DNA of 64,000 nt from Treponema sp. (lineage in GTDB: Bacteria; Spirochaetota; Spirochaetia; Treponematales; Treponemataceae), in assembly GCA_022510925.1 (NCBI GenBank), contig JAFLSO010000001.1, positions 62,001 to 126,000 of the forward strand, read 5' to 3'. This document shows positions 46,028 through 56,467 of this stretch, one piece after another. The position numbers and the translations under genes were made by a program. The notes below the pieces were generated by a model. The model was not told the origin of the DNA, made no database searches, and saw only the letters and a list, made by a program, of their open reading frames with translations. Position 1 is the first letter of the stretch. The number at the start of each line of letters is the position of its first letter.

Positions 46028-46648
46028 ATGAAAGGTCTGATAGCAAAAAAAGTGGGAATGACGCAAGTTTTTGACGAAAACGGAAACCTTACTCCGGTGA
46101 CCGTGATCCACGTCGAGCCGAATACCGTCATTGCCACAAAGACAGAGGAGAAATGCGGCTATAACGCGGTTGTGCTCGGGCTTGAGGATTTAAAGCCCGG
46201 CAAAGTTTCCAAGCCTTATGCCGGTCAGTTTCCCGAGAATGTTACCCCCAAACGCCACCTTAAGGAATTTCGCGATTTTGAAGGCGAGGTGAAAGTTGGC
46301 GACCAGATTGGTGTGGAACTGTTTGACAAAGTTCGCTTCATTGACGTTACCGCTACCTCAAAAGGCAAGGGTTTTCAGGGTGTAATGAAGCGCTGGGGCT
46401 TCCACGGCGGACGTGCCACTCACGGCTCGAAATTCCATCGTGAAGCCGGTGGTACTGGAGCCTGTACAACTCCGGGACACACTTTAAAAGGTGTGAAGAT
46501 GCCCGGTCACATGGGTAACGAGCGCGTTACTGTACAGAATCTCAAGGTTGTGAAAGTTGACCCTGAGCTGAAGGTTCTTATGGTGCGTGGTGCTGTTCCT
46601 GGAGTAAAGGACTGCACTCTTATCGTCAGGGCCGCGGTTAAGAAATAA
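46028..46648 (+). CDS. rplC: Ribosomal protein L3
   Basis: L3, 206 residues, near the peptidyl transferase centre. GLIAKKVGMTQVFDENGNL and the loop KFHREAGGTGACTTPGHTLK with KMPGHMGNERVTVQNLKV are family features. The 78-base gap before it has a TTCCC/GGGAA stem. Confidence 0.97.
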   Translation: MKGLIAKKVGMTQVFDENGNLTPVTVIHVEPNTVIATKTEEKCGYNAVVLGLEDLKPGKVSKPYAGQFPENVTPKRHLKEFRDFEGEVKVGDQIGVELFDKVRFIDVTATSKGKGFQGVMKRWGFHGGRATHGSKFHREAGGTGACTTPGHTLKGVKMPGHMGNERVTVQNLKVVKVDPELKVLMVRGAVPGVKDCTLIVRAAVKK

Positions 46649-46666
46649 GGTCGAGGAATAGTTAGT

Positions 46667-47302
46667 ATGGAAAAGAAAGTCTATTCAATCGATGGCAAAG
46701 AACTCAGGACAATCAATCTTGATGATAAAATTTTCGGACTTCCTGTTAACGAAGATGTTATCTACTACGCCATCACCAACGAGTTAGCAAATAAACGTGT
46801 GGGCACCGCCTGCACAAAGACACGCGCCGAGGTGCACGGCTCTAACGCTAAGCCTTACAAGCAGAAGGGTACAGGAAACGCGCGCCGCGGTGACAAAAAG
46901 TCTCCGATTACTGTGGGCGGAGGTACCATTTTCGGACCCAAGCCCCGTGACTACACTTATTATATTCCTAAAAAGGAAAAGCGCCTTGCGATGAAGTCCA
47001 TCCTCAGCATGAAGGCTCAGGAGGATACCCTCACGGTTATAGAGGACTTTACCGTGGAAAGCGGAAAGACAAAGGATTTGGTGAAGATTCTTAATAACTT
47101 TGCCAAGGACGAGCGCACTGTAATCATTCTTAAGGATGACGACAGGCTCATAAAACGTGCGGGCCGCAACCTGCGTAACGTTTATTTCCTTTCGTATAAC
47201 CGTCTTCGCGCGCATGATCTTTTTTATGGGCGCAAGGTTATCCTGCTTGAAAGCGCTGCCAAGAATCTTTCTGAATTCTACGCCGCTTTGGAGGCTGAAT
47301 AA
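46667..47302 (+). CDS. rplD: Ribosomal protein L4
   Basis: L4, 211 residues, lines the exit tunnel and in E. coli represses the S10 operon. The loop [20 protein letters not shown] with [12 protein letters not shown] is the conserved tunnel extension. Its start follows rplC by 18 bases; its stop overlaps rplW (TAATG). Confidence 0.96.
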   Translation: MEKKVYSIDGKELRTINLDDKIFGLPVNEDVIYYAITNELANKRVGTACTKTRAEVHGSNAKPYKQKGTGNARRGDKKSPITVGGGTIFGPKPRDYTYYIPKKEKRLAMKSILSMKAQEDTLTVIEDFTVESGKTKDLVKILNNFAKDERTVIILKDDDRLIKRAGRNLRNVYFLSYNRLRAHDLFYGRKVILLESAAKNLSEFYAALEAE

Positions 47303-47586
47303 TGAATTACGAGGACATTTTAATCAGACCCGTTCTTACGGAGCGGGCCACTGAGCTGCGTGAGCAGAATAAGTACACTTTTGTGGTGCTGCCTTCTGCC
47401 ACTAAGTATCAGATTAAAGAGGCCGTCCGCAAACTTTTTAATGTGAAAGTAGTGGACTGCACCACAATGAATGTGCGCGGTAAAACAAAGCGCCTTCGCG
47501 GACGCCCTGGAAAAACATCCAGCTACAAGAAGGCCATTGTGAAACTGGCACCCGGCGAAACAATAAAGATATTTGAAGGCGCCTGA
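47302..47586 (+). CDS. rplW: Ribosomal protein L23
   Basis: L23, 94 residues, exit-site docking protein for trigger factor and SRP. EDILIRPVLTERATELREQN and FNVKVVDCTTMNVRGKTKR are typical. Coupled to rplD by a one-base overlap. Confidence 0.96.
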   Translation: MNYEDILIRPVLTERATELREQNKYTFVVLPSATKYQIKEAVRKLFNVKVVDCTTMNVRGKTKRLRGRPGKTSSYKKAIVKLAPGETIKIFEGA

Positions 47587-47615
47587 GCCTTTGAATAGCA
47601 GATAAGGGGAACCAT

Positions 47616-48440
47616 ATGGCTCTTAAAGTATATAAACCTTATTCAAAAGGTACACGCGGACGCATAGATTTAGTCCGCAGCGCAATTACAGCCGATAAAC
47701 CCGAAAAAAGCCTTACCTCAGGCCGCCATTCAAAAGGTGGCCGCGGACAGGGCGGACGTATTTCTGTGCGGCATCAGGGTGGCGGTCATAAACGCAGATA
47801 CCGTGAGATCGACTTTAAACGCGACAAGCACGGTATTCCCGGAACTGTAAAGACGATAGAATACGATCCTTTCCGCTCCGCAGATATAGCGCTCATCGCT
47901 TATGCGGACGGAGAGAAACGCTACATTATCGCGCCTAAAGGTCTGACCGTAGGACAGAAGATTATGTCCGGCGAGAACGCGACCCCCACTGTGGGAAACG
48001 CCATGCCGCTCTCTGTGGTTCCTGTGGGCTTTACAGTGCATAACATCGAGCTCACTTTGGGCCGTGGCGGACAGCTTGTGCGCTCCGCCGGAACGGGCGC
48101 TCTGGTAGCCGCCAAAGAGGGCGATTATGTGACCATAAAGCTTCCTTCAGGCGAGCTTCGCCGTGTGCACGGAAAGTGCTATGCCACAATCGGTGTGGTA
48201 GGAAACGAAGACCGCATGAACACTAAGCTTGGTAAGGCCGGCCGTGCCCGCTGGAGAGGCGTGCGCCCCACAGTGCGTGGTATGGCCATGAACCCGGTGG
48301 ACCATCCGCTTGGTGGTGGCGAGGGCGCAGGCAAAGGACATCAGCCTGTCACGCCGTGGGGTCAGCCGTGCCGTGGTTATAAGACCCGCAACAAGAGAAA
48401 GACGTCTGAGCGCTTTATCATAAGCCGCCGCAAAAAGTAG
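47616..48440 (+). CDS. rplB: Ribosomal protein L2
   Basis: L2, 274 residues, essential for subunit association and peptidyl transfer. [16 protein letters not shown] region ([18 protein letters not shown]) and the C-terminal signature [20 protein letters not shown], including the conserved His, are intact. Confidence 0.98.
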   Translation: MALKVYKPYSKGTRGRIDLVRSAITADKPEKSLTSGRHSKGGRGQGGRISVRHQGGGHKRRYREIDFKRDKHGIPGTVKTIEYDPFRSADIALIAYADGEKRYIIAPKGLTVGQKIMSGENATPTVGNAMPLSVVPVGFTVHNIELTLGRGGQLVRSAGTGALVAAKEGDYVTIKLPSGELRRVHGKCYATIGVVGNEDRMNTKLGKAGRARWRGVRPTVRGMAMNPVDHPLGGGEGAGKGHQPVTPWGQPCRGYKTRNKRKTSERFIISRRKK

Positions 48441-48454
48441 AGTAGGAGTTAATC

Positions 48455-48736
48455 GTGTCAAGATCAGTTAAAAAAGGACCTTTTGTCGAGAAATCCCTCT
48501 ACAAAAAGGTTGAGAAAATGAATGAGGCCTCAGCAGCTGATAAGAAGATGATTAAGACTTATTCACGCTGCTCGACAATCATTCCTGCGATGGTAGGAAA
48601 CACCATTTCTGTATACAACGGAAAATCCTGGATTCCCGTATACATTACAGAGAACCTGGTGGGTCATAAGCTGGGCGAATTTGCCGCCACACGCACCTTC
48701 AAAGGTCACGGTGGGGACAAGGGCGCAGGTAAGTAA
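48455..48736 (+). CDS. rpsS: Ribosomal protein S19
   Basis: S19, 93 residues, 30S head. [20 protein letters not shown] and [20 protein letters not shown] are family signatures. The start is ATG-like GTG (cGTGTCAAG) at 48455. It contains one chance copy of the CGAATTTGC motif (48676-48684) in coding sequence. Confidence 0.97.
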   Translation: MSRSVKKGPFVEKSLYKKVEKMNEASAADKKMIKTYSRCSTIIPAMVGNTISVYNGKSWIPVYITENLVGHKLGEFAATRTFKGHGGDKGAGK

Positions 48737-48746
48737 GGAGTAAGAA

Positions 48747-49103
48747 ATGGCTGAGAATACCGGATACAGAGCAACCACTAAATTCCTTATCGCTTCGCCA
48801 ACAAAGGTACGCCCGGTTGCTAATGTTATCAAGCAGAAGTCAGCTTCAGAGGCAATGGCAATCCTGGAGGCGATGCCCCAGAAGGGTGCCAGGCTCATAA
48901 GCGGAACCTTAAAGTCCGCTGTGGCCAATGCACTGGACAAAAACAAAAAGCTCGATGAGGATATGCTGTATGTGAAGGAAATTCGCATTGACGAAGGTCC
49001 CCGTCTTAAGAGGGTGTGGTTCCGCGCGCGCGGACGTGCTGACAGGCTCTTGAGGCGCATGTGCCATATCACCGTTGTAGTCGACGAGAAGGCGGGAAAG
49101 TAA
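48747..49103 (+). CDS. rplV: Ribosomal protein L22
   Basis: L22, 118 residues, exit-tunnel constriction. The conserved C-terminal hairpin reads [25 protein letters not shown] lies about 6 bases before the ATG; the stop touches rpsC. Confidence 0.97.
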   Translation: MAENTGYRATTKFLIASPTKVRPVANVIKQKSASEAMAILEAMPQKGARLISGTLKSAVANALDKNKKLDEDMLYVKEIRIDEGPRLKRVWFRARGRADRLLRRMCHITVVVDEKAGK

Positions 49104-49859
49104 ATGGGTCAGAAAGTTAATCCTATCGGTTTACGCCTTGGTGTAAACAAAACATGGCAGAGCCGCTGGTATGCGGATCCTCGTGAGTATGCGGATTTGT
49201 TCCTGGAGGACATGAAAATCCGCAAGCTGGTGAATGAGCTGCCGGAATGCAAGAATGCGGACATCGCGGAGATTGAGATTGTGCGTCATCCCCAGCGTGT
49301 GACAATCGTGATTCACACGGCGCGCCCCGGTGTAATTATCGGTGTGAAGGGTGCCACTATCGAAAAAATCAGCGTGGATATCCAGAAGCAGCTGACTAAA
49401 AAGGTGCAGATTAAAATCAAGGAAGTTAAGCGCGCCGAAGTCAACGCATCTCTTATCGCCCAGAATATCGGCCGCCAGCTGGCGGGACGCGGCTCATTCC
49501 GCAAGGCTTTGAAGCAGGCTTCCGCCAACGCTATGAAAGCCGGTGCCCAGGGCATTAAGATTCGTATCTCCGGCCGTTTGGGCGGTGCTGATATGACCCG
49601 CTCCGAGGAGCATAAAGAGGGCCGTGTGCCGCTTCATACTCTTCGTGCCGACATAGACTACGGTACATACGAGGCGCTCACCACTTATGGCAAGATTGGC
49701 ATTAAAGTGTGGGTGTACAACGGTATGAACTATGGTCATGAGCAGAATGAGGATGCCGGTGACATTGTGAAGAAACCGCGCCGCGACCGTCCTGTCTCAG
49801 GCGACCGCAAAGGTCCCCGCTCTCCTAAATCAGAGGGAGGAAAAGTAGAAAATGCTTAG
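49104..49859 (+). CDS. rpsC: Ribosomal protein S3
   Basis: S3, 251 residues, mRNA entry-channel protein. [20 protein letters not shown] and the KH-like [15 protein letters not shown] segment ([18 protein letters not shown]) are present. About 20 extra residues at the C terminus ([19 protein letters not shown]) extend it beyond the E. coli length. It overlaps rplP by 8 bases. Confidence 0.97.
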   Translation: MGQKVNPIGLRLGVNKTWQSRWYADPREYADLFLEDMKIRKLVNELPECKNADIAEIEIVRHPQRVTIVIHTARPGVIIGVKGATIEKISVDIQKQLTKKVQIKIKEVKRAEVNASLIAQNIGRQLAGRGSFRKALKQASANAMKAGAQGIKIRISGRLGGADMTRSEEHKEGRVPLHTLRADIDYGTYEALTTYGKIGIKVWVYNGMNYGHEQNEDAGDIVKKPRRDRPVSGDRKGPRSPKSEGGKVENA

Positions 49860-50268
49860 TCCTAAGAGAGTTATTCACCGCAAGGTGCAGCGTGGCCGTA
49901 TCAAAGGAAACGCCACGCGCGACAACTTCATAGACTTTGGTGATGTGGCGCTAGTTGCCATGGAGCCTGTTTGGTTGTCTGCGAAGCACATCGAGGCGGC
50001 CCGTGTGGCGATTAACCGCTGCATGGAGCGCAAAGGCCAGATTTGGACCCGCGTGTTCCCCGATAAGCCTATCTCCAAGAAACCTGCTGAGACACGCATG
50101 GGTAAGGGTAAAGGCTCACCGGAATTCTGGGCGGCCAGCATAAAGCCCGGCATGATTCTTTTTGAGGTTGCCGGAGTTGACAAGGCGATTGCAGAGAGGG
50201 CAATGCACCTGGCTGCAAGTAAGCTTCCGATAAAAACAAGAGTGGCGTTCAAGCCTACAATCGACTAA
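49852..50268 (+). CDS. rplP: Ribosomal protein L16
   Basis: L16, 138 residues, positions the A-site tRNA. Signatures: [40 protein letters not shown] and [12 protein letters not shown]. Confidence 0.97.
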   Translation: MLSPKRVIHRKVQRGRIKGNATRDNFIDFGDVALVAMEPVWLSAKHIEAARVAINRCMERKGQIWTRVFPDKPISKKPAETRMGKGKGSPEFWAASIKPGMILFEVAGVDKAIAERAMHLAASKLPIKTRVAFKPTID

Positions 50269-50278
50269 GGAGTAAGAA

Positions 50279-50518
50279 ATGGCAGATAAAAAGAAAAAAG
50301 ACAGCGAACTTTCTTACGACGAACTCGTTGCTAAATTGAACAAAACTAAGAAAGATTACATGGACATTCGCTTTCAGGCGGTTGTGGGCCATGTAGACAA
50401 CCCGTTGCAGAAACGTACCCTGCGCCGCGAAATCGCACGCTTGAATACGCTTATTCATCAGCACGACCTGGAGAAAATCCGCGCCGCTGCTCGTGAAGCA
50501 ATCACTGCAGGAAACTAA
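50279..50518 (+). CDS. rpmC: Ribosomal protein L29
   Basis: L29, 79 residues, exit-tunnel rim. The usual core is ELSYDELVAKLNKTKKDYMD to RREIARLNTLIHQ; a lysine-rich N-terminal and an 11-residue C-terminal extension make it longer than the common 63-70. Confidence 0.93.
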   Translation: MADKKKKDSELSYDELVAKLNKTKKDYMDIRFQAVVGHVDNPLQKRTLRREIARLNTLIHQHDLEKIRAAAREAITAGN

Positions 50519-50529
50519 GGAGCTGAACC

Positions 50530-50799
50530 GTGGAAGAACAGAAAGTTCAGAAAAAGGCGAAGCGTTCATTCGTAGGAATAGTCACCAGCGATAAAATGGA
50601 GAAAACCATTGTCGTGACTGTTAGCTCTAAAAAGATGGACCGCCTTTATAAGAAATATGTTACCCGTAGTAAGAAGTACAAGGCTCATGATGAGAAAAAT
50701 GAGGCCCACACTGGCGACACAGTCCGCATCGTGGAGTGCAGTCCCATAAGCAAAGACAAGTGCTGGCGCCTTGACTCTATCGTAGAGCGCGCTAAATAA
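50530..50799 (+). CDS. rpsQ: Ribosomal protein S17
   Basis: S17, 89 residues, primary 16S-binding protein. GIVTSDKMEKTIVVTVSSKK and GDTVRIVECSPISKDKCWRL are diagnostic. The start is GTG at 50530 with AAGGAG about 8 bases upstream. Confidence 0.96.
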   Translation: MEEQKVQKKAKRSFVGIVTSDKMEKTIVVTVSSKKMDRLYKKYVTRSKKYKAHDEKNEAHTGDTVRIVECSPISKDKCWRLDSIVERAK

Positions 50800-50811
50800 G
50801 GAGGCGGGAAT

Positions 50812-51180
50812 ATGATTCAGATGCAGACAAATCTGACCGTTGCCGATAACTCCGGGGCCAAACTGGTTCAGTGCATAAAAGTGCTCGGTGGCACACACCG
50901 CCGCTATGCGGGTATTGGTGACATTGTTGTGGTAGCAGTGAAGGATGCAATTCCCACTTCTACGATTAAAGAAGGTTCAGTGCAAAAGGCTGTAATCGTT
51001 CGTGTTGCGAAAGAGTACCGCCGCCCTGACGGAACTTATATCCGCTTTGATGACAACGCTTGCGTTATTGTGGATGCGGACAAGAACCCCAAGGGAAAGC
51101 GTATTTTTGGACCGGTAGCCCGCGAGCTGCGTGACATGGATTTCATGAAAATCATCTCACTCGCTCCGGAAGTACTGTAA
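50812..51180 (+). CDS. rplN: Ribosomal protein L14
   Basis: L14, 122 residues, forms an intersubunit bridge. [20 protein letters not shown] and [20 protein letters not shown] are diagnostic. GGAGG precedes the ATG. Confidence 0.98.
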   Translation: MIQMQTNLTVADNSGAKLVQCIKVLGGTHRRYAGIGDIVVVAVKDAIPTSTIKEGSVQKAVIVRVAKEYRRPDGTYIRFDDNACVIVDADKNPKGKRIFGPVARELRDMDFMKIISLAPEVL

Positions 51181-51196
51181 GGAGTTGTGAATCGCT

Positions 51197-51520
51197 ATGC
51201 AGCAGAAACATAAGATTCATAGGGACGACAACGTAGAAATTATTGCCGGAAAAGACAAAGGCAAGCGCGGAACGATTGTGCGCGTGTTTGAGAAAAACGG
51301 ACATGTGCGCGTGATTGTTAGCGGAGCGAACCTTGTGAAGAAGGCGATTAAACGCAGAAGTCAGCAGGATGCAGGCGGAATTGCAGAGATAGAGGCACCT
51401 TTGGATATTTCAAACGTGGCGCTTGTATGCAAGAAATGCGGTCGTCCGGTGAAAGCTGGCTATAAAATCGACGGCGACAAGAAAATTCGTGTTTGCCGTA
51501 AGTGTGGAGAAGCACTGTAA
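51197..51520 (+). CDS. rplX: Ribosomal protein L24 with zinc-ribbon-like C terminus
   Basis: L24, 107 residues, an assembly initiator. The KOW part is [20 protein letters not shown]. The C terminus carries [14 protein letters not shown] and VCRKCG, a four-cysteine form that many bacteria lack and that probably binds zinc. The spacing from AAGGAG (about 12 bases) is longer than usual. The stop overlaps rplE (TAATG). Confidence 0.95.
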   Translation: MQQKHKIHRDDNVEIIAGKDKGKRGTIVRVFEKNGHVRVIVSGANLVKKAIKRRSQQDAGGIAEIEAPLDISNVALVCKKCGRPVKAGYKIDGDKKIRVCRKCGEAL

Positions 51521-52071
51521 TGGAAAATTACGTACCACGGCTTAAGAAAGTCTATAAGGAAACAATCGCTCCCGAGCTTTTTAAGGAGCTCGGTTACACA
51601 TCTACCATGCAGATTCCCAAATTAGAAAAAATTGTGGTGAGCATGGGTGTCGGCGAGGCTCTCGCGAATAAGAAACTTCTTGATGCTGCAGTTACAGATC
51701 TTACTCAGATTACCGGTCAGAAGGCTGTTAAGACAAAGGCTAAGAAAAGTATTGCAAACTTCAAGCTTCGTGAGGGCAATGAAGTGGGTGTCATGGTAAC
51801 GCTCCGTGGAAACATGATGTATGAGTTCCTGGACCGGCTTATCAATGTGGCGCTGCCTCGCGTTAAGGATTTCCGCGGTATCAAGGCCACCGGCTTTGAT
51901 GGACACGGCAATTTCTCTCTTGGCATTACTGAGCAGATTATCTTCCCGGAAATCGATTTTGATAAAATCGTCAAGATTTCTGGTATGAACGTCAGTATAG
52001 TTACCACTGCCCGCACTGATGCAGAGGCGCGCGCATTGCTGACTAAGTTCAATATGCCCTTTAGGAAGTAA
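51520..52071 (+). CDS. rplE: Ribosomal protein L5
   Basis: L5, 183 residues, binds 5S r[43 protein letters not shown] and [20 protein letters not shown] are typical. ATG 51520 overlaps the rplX stop by one base; the longer frame at 51502 is rejected. Confidence 0.97.
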   Translation: MENYVPRLKKVYKETIAPELFKELGYTSTMQIPKLEKIVVSMGVGEALANKKLLDAAVTDLTQITGQKAVKTKAKKSIANFKLREGNEVGVMVTLRGNMMYEFLDRLINVALPRVKDFRGIKATGFDGHGNFSLGITEQIIFPEIDFDKIVKISGMNVSIVTTARTDAEARALLTKFNMPFRK

Positions 52072-52082
52072 GGAAGTAGTTC

Positions 52083-52268
52083 ATGGCTAAGAAATCAATG
52101 ATTATCAAGGCTGCAAAAACACCTAAGTACAGCACACGCAAGTATAACAGGTGTCAGATTTGTGGTCGTCCGCACGGATATTTGCGCAAGTTCAAGATTT
52201 GTCGTATATGCTTCCGCAAATTAGCAAGTGAAGGCCTCTTACCAGGCGTCACAAAGTCATCTTGGTAG
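52083..52268 (+). CDS. rpsN: Ribosomal protein S14, short zinc type
   Basis: S14 type Z, 61 residues, versus 101 in E. coli. [20 protein letters not shown] and [20 protein letters not shown] give the CxxC-x12-CxxC zinc site and the conserved C terminus. Confidence 0.97.
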   Translation: MAKKSMIIKAAKTPKYSTRKYNRCQICGRPHGYLRKFKICRICFRKLASEGLLPGVTKSSW

Positions 52269-52283
52269 TGACAGGAGAGAAAA

Positions 52284-52685
52284 ATGGCAGCTTCAGACCC
52301 AATTGCAGATATGCTATCAAAAGTCCAGAATGCGGCTCGTGCCGGTCATGAGAAGGTTGACACACCAGCCTCTAAGATGAAACTGGAAATTGTAAAAATC
52401 CTCAAGACTGAGGGTTACATCAAGAACTTTAAGAAAGTGCAGGATGATGACGGACACAGCATTATCCGCATCTTCCTTAAATATGACGATTTAAACAAGG
52501 CTGTTATCCACGGAATGAGAAAAATCTCTACTCCCGGCCGCCGTGTTTATTCTGGATACAAGGATTTGCCCCGTGTTTATAACGGTTATGGCACCTTGAT
52601 TGTCTCAACTTCAACTGGCGTGACCACCGGCAAAAAAGCCACTGAGAAAATGGTGGGCGGCGAGTTGATTTGCACCGTGTGGTAA
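52284..52685 (+). CDS. rpsH: Ribosomal protein S8
   Basis: S8, 133 residues, central-domain binder and, in E. coli, spc operon repressor. [20 protein letters not shown] and the C-terminal [20 protein letters not shown] are typical. Confidence 0.97.
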   Translation: MAASDPIADMLSKVQNAARAGHEKVDTPASKMKLEIVKILKTEGYIKNFKKVQDDDGHSIIRIFLKYDDLNKAVIHGMRKISTPGRRVYSGYKDLPRVYNGYGTLIVSTSTGVTTGKKATEKMVGGELICTVW

Positions 52686-52695
52686 GGAGGAAGTT

Positions 52696-53241
52696 ATGGC
52701 ATCTAAAGTTGGTAAACTTCCTGTGGCTATCCCCGCGGGCGTTACAGTGACGGTTGCGGATTCTCTCGTTACCGTGAAAGGCGGCAAGGGGGAGCTTAAG
52801 CAGGCTTATAATCCCGGCTTGGTTAAGGTGGAGGTTAACGGCGCTGAGGTTATCGTTACTCCCGTGGCTGAGACAAAAGCGGCGAGCGCGGCTCATGGCC
52901 TTTACCGCAACCTCATAAACAATATGGTGATAGGCGTCTCCGCAGGTTTCTCCAAATCTCTGATTATAACGGGCGTAGGTTATCGTGCGGAAGTCAGGGG
53001 AAAGGAGCTTGTCATGAACTTGGGATACTCTTCTGAGTTTGTGGCGGTTATACCTGAGGGACTTACTGTCACAGTGGATCAGACTGGTAAGATTACCATT
53101 GCTGGAATAGACAAGCAGCGTGTGGGTGAATTCAGCGCCCAGATTCGCAAGCTGCGCAAGCCTGAGCCGTACAAAGGAAAGGGTATCCGTTATGAGAACG
53201 AGGTTATCCGCCGCAAAGTCGGTAAGACTGGTGTGAAATAA
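52696..53241 (+). CDS. rplF: Ribosomal protein L6
   Basis: L6, 181 residues, close to the factor-binding site. [20 protein letters not shown] and the C-terminal signature [19 protein letters not shown] are present. AAGGAGG precedes the ATG. Confidence 0.97.
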   Translation: MASKVGKLPVAIPAGVTVTVADSLVTVKGGKGELKQAYNPGLVKVEVNGAEVIVTPVAETKAASAAHGLYRNLINNMVIGVSAGFSKSLIITGVGYRAEVRGKELVMNLGYSSEFVAVIPEGLTVTVDQTGKITIAGIDKQRVGEFSAQIRKLRKPEPYKGKGIRYENEVIRRKVGKTGVK

Positions 53242-53255
53242 GGTAGGGTGAAGAT

Positions 53256-53618
53256 ATGCTTAGAAAAATGACTGATAAACAGAGGAAGCGCCTTCACAGA
53301 AAGGTTCACATCCGTAAGTCCATATACGGCACTGCGGAGCGTCCCCGTATGTCTGTTTATAAAAGCGGACGCAACCTGTATGTGCAGGTTATAAACGATG
53401 ATGAGGGCAGGACTCTGGCCTCTGTCTCCACTTTGGAGAAGGAATTCATTGATCTTAGGGCGAACGTTGCCAGCGCAGAGAAACTGGGCGAGGTAATTGG
53501 ACAGCGCCTTAAAGACAAGAATATTACGAAGATTGTGTTCGACCGCAACGGATATCTTTATCATGGTGTGGTCAAGGCTCTCGCCGACGCTACCCGCAAG
53601 ACCGGGATTGAATTCTAG
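53256..53618 (+). CDS. rplR: Ribosomal protein L18
   Basis: L18, 120 residues, 5S rRNA binder. [20 protein letters not shown] and [20 protein letters not shown] are diagnostic. Confidence 0.97.
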   Translation: MLRKMTDKQRKRLHRKVHIRKSIYGTAERPRMSVYKSGRNLYVQVINDDEGRTLASVSTLEKEFIDLRANVASAEKLGEVIGQRLKDKNITKIVFDRNGYLYHGVVKALADATRKTGIEF

Positions 53619-53626
53619 GAGTTGTT

Positions 53627-54154
53627 ATGGAACAAGAACGCCAGAAACACAATGATAGGAACGACAGAAGAGCACAGGATGAGTTTATAGAGAAACTTGT
53701 TAAGCTCAACCGCACTTCTAAAACTGTAAAAGGCGGCCGCCGCATGTCATTCTCCGCTCTTACTGTGGTAGGGGACCAGAAAGGCAGGATAGGCTATGGT
53801 TTTGGTAAGGCGAACGATGTTACGGAGGCAATCCGCAAAAGCATCGACAAAGCCAAATCAAATCTTACTACGCTTCCCATGAAGAATGGCACCATTCCTC
53901 ATGAGGTGCTTGGAAAATACAAAAGCTCTGCGGTGCTTCTGAAGCCTGCTTGTCCCGGTACTGGCGTTAAGGCCGGTGGTCCGGTTCGTGCGGTGATGGA
54001 TGCCGCCGGAATCACAGACGTTATTTCCAAGTCTCAGGGCTCTAGGACTTCCGTGAATGTTATTCGCGCGACTTTTGACGCGGTCGCTCAGATGATGAAC
54101 GCTCGCTCTGTTGCTCAGAATCGCGGAAAGACTCTTAATGATATGTGGGGCTGA
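53627..54154 (+). CDS. rpsE: Ribosomal protein S5
   Basis: S5, 175 residues, accuracy protein. The signature is [20 protein letters not shown] and [21 protein letters not shown] charged N terminus ([18 protein letters not shown]) replaces the usual short start. AGGAG precedes the ATG. Confidence 0.97.
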   Translation: MEQERQKHNDRNDRRAQDEFIEKLVKLNRTSKTVKGGRRMSFSALTVVGDQKGRIGYGFGKANDVTEAIRKSIDKAKSNLTTLPMKNGTIPHEVLGKYKSSAVLLKPACPGTGVKAGGPVRAVMDAAGITDVISKSQGSRTSVNVIRATFDAVAQMMNARSVAQNRGKTLNDMWG

Positions 54155-54156
54155 TT

Positions 54157-54342
54157 ATGGCAAAGAAATTACGTATTCAGTTAGTAAGAAGCACTATAGG
54201 TCAGAAGCCCGCAAAAAGGGCGACTGTGCGCAGCCTTGGTCTTAAGAAGATAAATTCAGTGGTTGAGCATGACGACAATGATTCCATTCGCGGAATGGTC
54301 GCCGCTGTCTCGCATTTGGTAAAAGTTGAGGAGATAGACTGA
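54157..54342 (+). CDS. rpmD: Ribosomal protein L30
   Basis: L30, 61 residues. KLRIQLVRSTIGQKPAKRAT and VRSLGLKKINSVVEHDDN are typical. ATG 54157 is chosen over the longer frame because family members begin here. The stop overlaps rplO by one base. Confidence 0.95.
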   Translation: MAKKLRIQLVRSTIGQKPAKRATVRSLGLKKINSVVEHDDNDSIRGMVAAVSHLVKVEEID

Positions 54343-54815
54343 TGGCAGAATTATTGTTGCATGCACCCAAGGGTGCCAATAAGAAACCCAAGCGTGTGGG
54401 CCGCGGCTCTTCTTCCGGTCTGGGAACAACAGCTGGCAGAGGTAACAAAGGCCAGCAGTCCCGCTCAGGAAAAAAACAGCCGTATGTGGGTTTTGAGGGC
54501 GGACAGATGCCTCTTTACCGCCGCATAGCCCGCCGTGGTTTCTCTAATTATCCGTTCCGCAAGGAATATGTGATTTTTAACTTAAGCGAGCTGGAGACCA
54601 GGTTCGCTGACGGCGACACCATAGACCGCGCGTCTCTTCTTGAGAAAGGCCTTATCAGACGCTCAGACAAGTATGTGAAAGTGCTCGGCGATGGTGAGCT
54701 TACCAAGAAATTCAGCGTGGACGTTGATAAAGTCTCTGCTTCTGCTAAAGAGAAAATCGAGAAAGCGGGCGGCTCCGTGAAAGTCTCCGCAGAGCCGGAA
54801 GCGAAGGCTAACTAA
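54342..54815 (+). CDS. rplO: Ribosomal protein L15
   Basis: L15, 157 residues. The Gly/Arg-rich start is GRGSSSGLGTTAGRGNKGQQ and the FEGGQMPLYRRIARRGFSNY segment follows. The C terminus has about 15 added residues rich in Ala, Glu and Lys. Confidence 0.97.
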   Translation: MAELLLHAPKGANKKPKRVGRGSSSGLGTTAGRGNKGQQSRSGKKQPYVGFEGGQMPLYRRIARRGFSNYPFRKEYVIFNLSELETRFADGDTIDRASLLEKGLIRRSDKYVKVLGDGELTKKFSVDVDKVSASAKEKIEKAGGSVKVSAEPEAKAN

Positions 54816-54834
54816 TCGGTGGAGTGTCTAGAAA

Positions 54835-56169
54835 ATGGCAAACAATCCTGTTGTGAACATGTTCAAGGTAAAAGAACTTCGCTCCAAGCTCTTCTTTACA
54901 CTGCTGATTCTGGCGGTGGTTCGCTTGGGCTCAGTGCTTACTATCCCTGGAATCAATGCGACACTGTTGCTGCAGTATTTTGACACTCTTGCCAGCGGTG
55001 CGGAAAGCGCGTTTGCCAGTTACATGGACTTCTTTGCGGGCGGAGCGTTCGAGAGATTCTCTGTGTTTATGCTGGGTGTCATGCCTTACATATCCACGCA
55101 GATTATTCTCCAGCTTGCGCTTGTAATCTTTCCGGCATTAAAAAGGATGGCTCAGGAAGAGGGCGGCCAGCGGCGTGTTCAGGCTTGGACTCGCGTGGGC
55201 ACTATACTCGTGTGCGTCATTCAGTCCGTGGCCATAACGGTTTATGCTGAGTCCATAAACCAGGCGGTTCCCGGCGCTGTTATGTTCGAGAGCAAAGTGT
55301 TCTTCAATGTGCTGGCTATCCTCACCGTTACTACAGGCTCCATGATTACGGTATGGCTGGGTGACCAGATTACTGCGCGCGGAATAGGAAATGGTATTTC
55401 CATGATAATTTTCGCCGGTATAGTTGCCCGTCTGCCAAACGCGGTCTGGGAGCTTATAAGCAGCGTCCGCAATGATGATATAAACGTGGTGTTTGTTATC
55501 GTGGCGCTTGTGATGTTCCTGGTCGTAATAGGCCTGGTGGTGTATGAGCAGTCCGGCGAGAGAAAGATACCCGTTCATTACGCCAAGCGTGTTGTAGGAA
55601 ACAAAATGTATGGCGGTCAAAGCACATACATTCCGTTTAAAATAAACCCGTCGGGAGTTATACCCATTATTTTTGCATCCGCGTTCCTGACGTTCCCGCT
55701 GCAGATTGCGAACAGCCTTGCTGGAAGAGCCACATGGCTTATGAAAGTGAGCGCCGCTCTTAATCCTTTGGGAATATGGTACAACGTAATCGAAGTTTTG
55801 CTGATCATATTCTTTGCATACTTCTACACTCAGGTAACACTGAACCCCACAGAAATCGCGAAGAATATCCGTGAGAACGGTGGTTCCATTCCAGGAATCA
55901 GAACGGACAAAACTGAGGAATATTTACAGAGGGTTTTAAACCGTCTGATTCTGCCTGGCTCACTGTATTTGGCATTGATTGCCATCATCCCTACAATCAT
56001 CCAGATTCTGTTCAAGTTCCCCGCGTCTATCTCCATGCTGATGGGAGGCACCTCGCTCCTCATTCTCGTGGGCGTGGATCTTGACACAATGGCCCAGGTG
56101 GAGGCCCTTCTTAAAATGCATCATCATGATGGATTTACAAAGAAAGGCTTGAAGTCACGAAATTTGTAA
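54835..56169 (+). CDS. secY: Protein translocase subunit SecY
   Basis: SecY, 444 residues, ten transmembrane helices, core of the SecYEG channel. PGINATLLLQYF, the plug-region MLGVMPYISTQIILQLALVI and LGDQITARGIGNGISMIIFA are conserved. It ends the spc operon; adk and map, which normally follow, are absent. Confidence 0.98.
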   Translation: MANNPVVNMFKVKELRSKLFFTLLILAVVRLGSVLTIPGINATLLLQYFDTLASGAESAFASYMDFFAGGAFERFSVFMLGVMPYISTQIILQLALVIFPALKRMAQEEGGQRRVQAWTRVGTILVCVIQSVAITVYAESINQAVPGAVMFESKVFFNVLAILTVTTGSMITVWLGDQITARGIGNGISMIIFAGIVARLPNAVWELISSVRNDDINVVFVIVALVMFLVVIGLVVYEQSGERKIPVHYAKRVVGNKMYGGQSTYIPFKINPSGVIPIIFASAFLTFPLQIANSLAGRATWLMKVSAALNPLGIWYNVIEVLLIIFFAYFYTQVTLNPTEIAKNIRENGGSIPGIRTDKTEEYLQRVLNRLILPGSLYLALIAIIPTIIQILFKFPASISMLMGGTSLLILVGVDLDTMAQVEALLKMHHHDGFTKKGLKSRNL

Positions 56170-56197
56170 ATTTTTTATGAAATTTTGTGATTAGGTC

Positions 56198-56227
56198 TAG
56201 ATTAAATTATGGGAAATGTGGTAAAGT
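56198..56227 (+). promoter_or_regulatory. Candidate promoter of the alpha operon
   Basis: TAAAGT (56222-56227) with a weak -35 (TAGATT, 18-base spacing), followed by agcgcactgt, also found just after the tuf -10. Confidence 0.4.
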
Positions 56228-56229
56228 AG

Positions 56230-56302
56230 CGCACTGTTTGCAAAGGCAGTGCGGTTGCTGAATTGTAGCCCATGGCGGTTTGTGCCGCTTCGGGTTGCCA
56301 TG
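56230..56302 (+). promoter_or_regulatory. Structured leader of rpmJ-rpsM
   Basis: Two stems, CGCACTG/CAGTGCG (56230-56236 and 56247-56253) and CATGGC/GCCATG (56271-56276 and 56297-56302). The S4-regulated alpha leader of E. coli occupies the same place, but S4 (rpsD) is not in this cluster. Confidence 0.45.
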
Positions 56303-56344
56303 ATTCAGAGAGCATTTACAGTACATTTTCCATGGGGGACTTTT

Positions 56345-56458
56345 ATGAAAGTACGAACAAGCGTAAAGCCCATCTGCGACAAGTGTAAGGTTATCAAGAG
56401 AAACGGAATAATCCGCATTATCTGCGAGAACCCCAAGCACAAGCAGAAGCAGGGTTAA
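56345..56458 (+). CDS. rpmJ: Ribosomal protein L36, zinc form
   Basis: L36, 37 residues, with the C-x2-C-x12-C-x4-H zinc site ([32 protein letters not shown]). ATG 56345 is the family start; the longer frame from 56249 runs through the leader. Confidence 0.97.
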   Translation: MKVRTSVKPICDKCKVIKRNGIIRIICENPKHKQKQG

Positions 56459-56467
56459 GGAGTAAAG

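Noticed and set aside
48676..48684. CGAATTTGC copy inside rpsS
   Set aside because: It is a single copy in a conserved coding segment (LGEFAA), not near a promoter, so it is treated as chance.
56249..56344. N-terminal extension of rpmJ
   Set aside because: L36 is 37-38 residues in the family; the extension runs through the structured leader.
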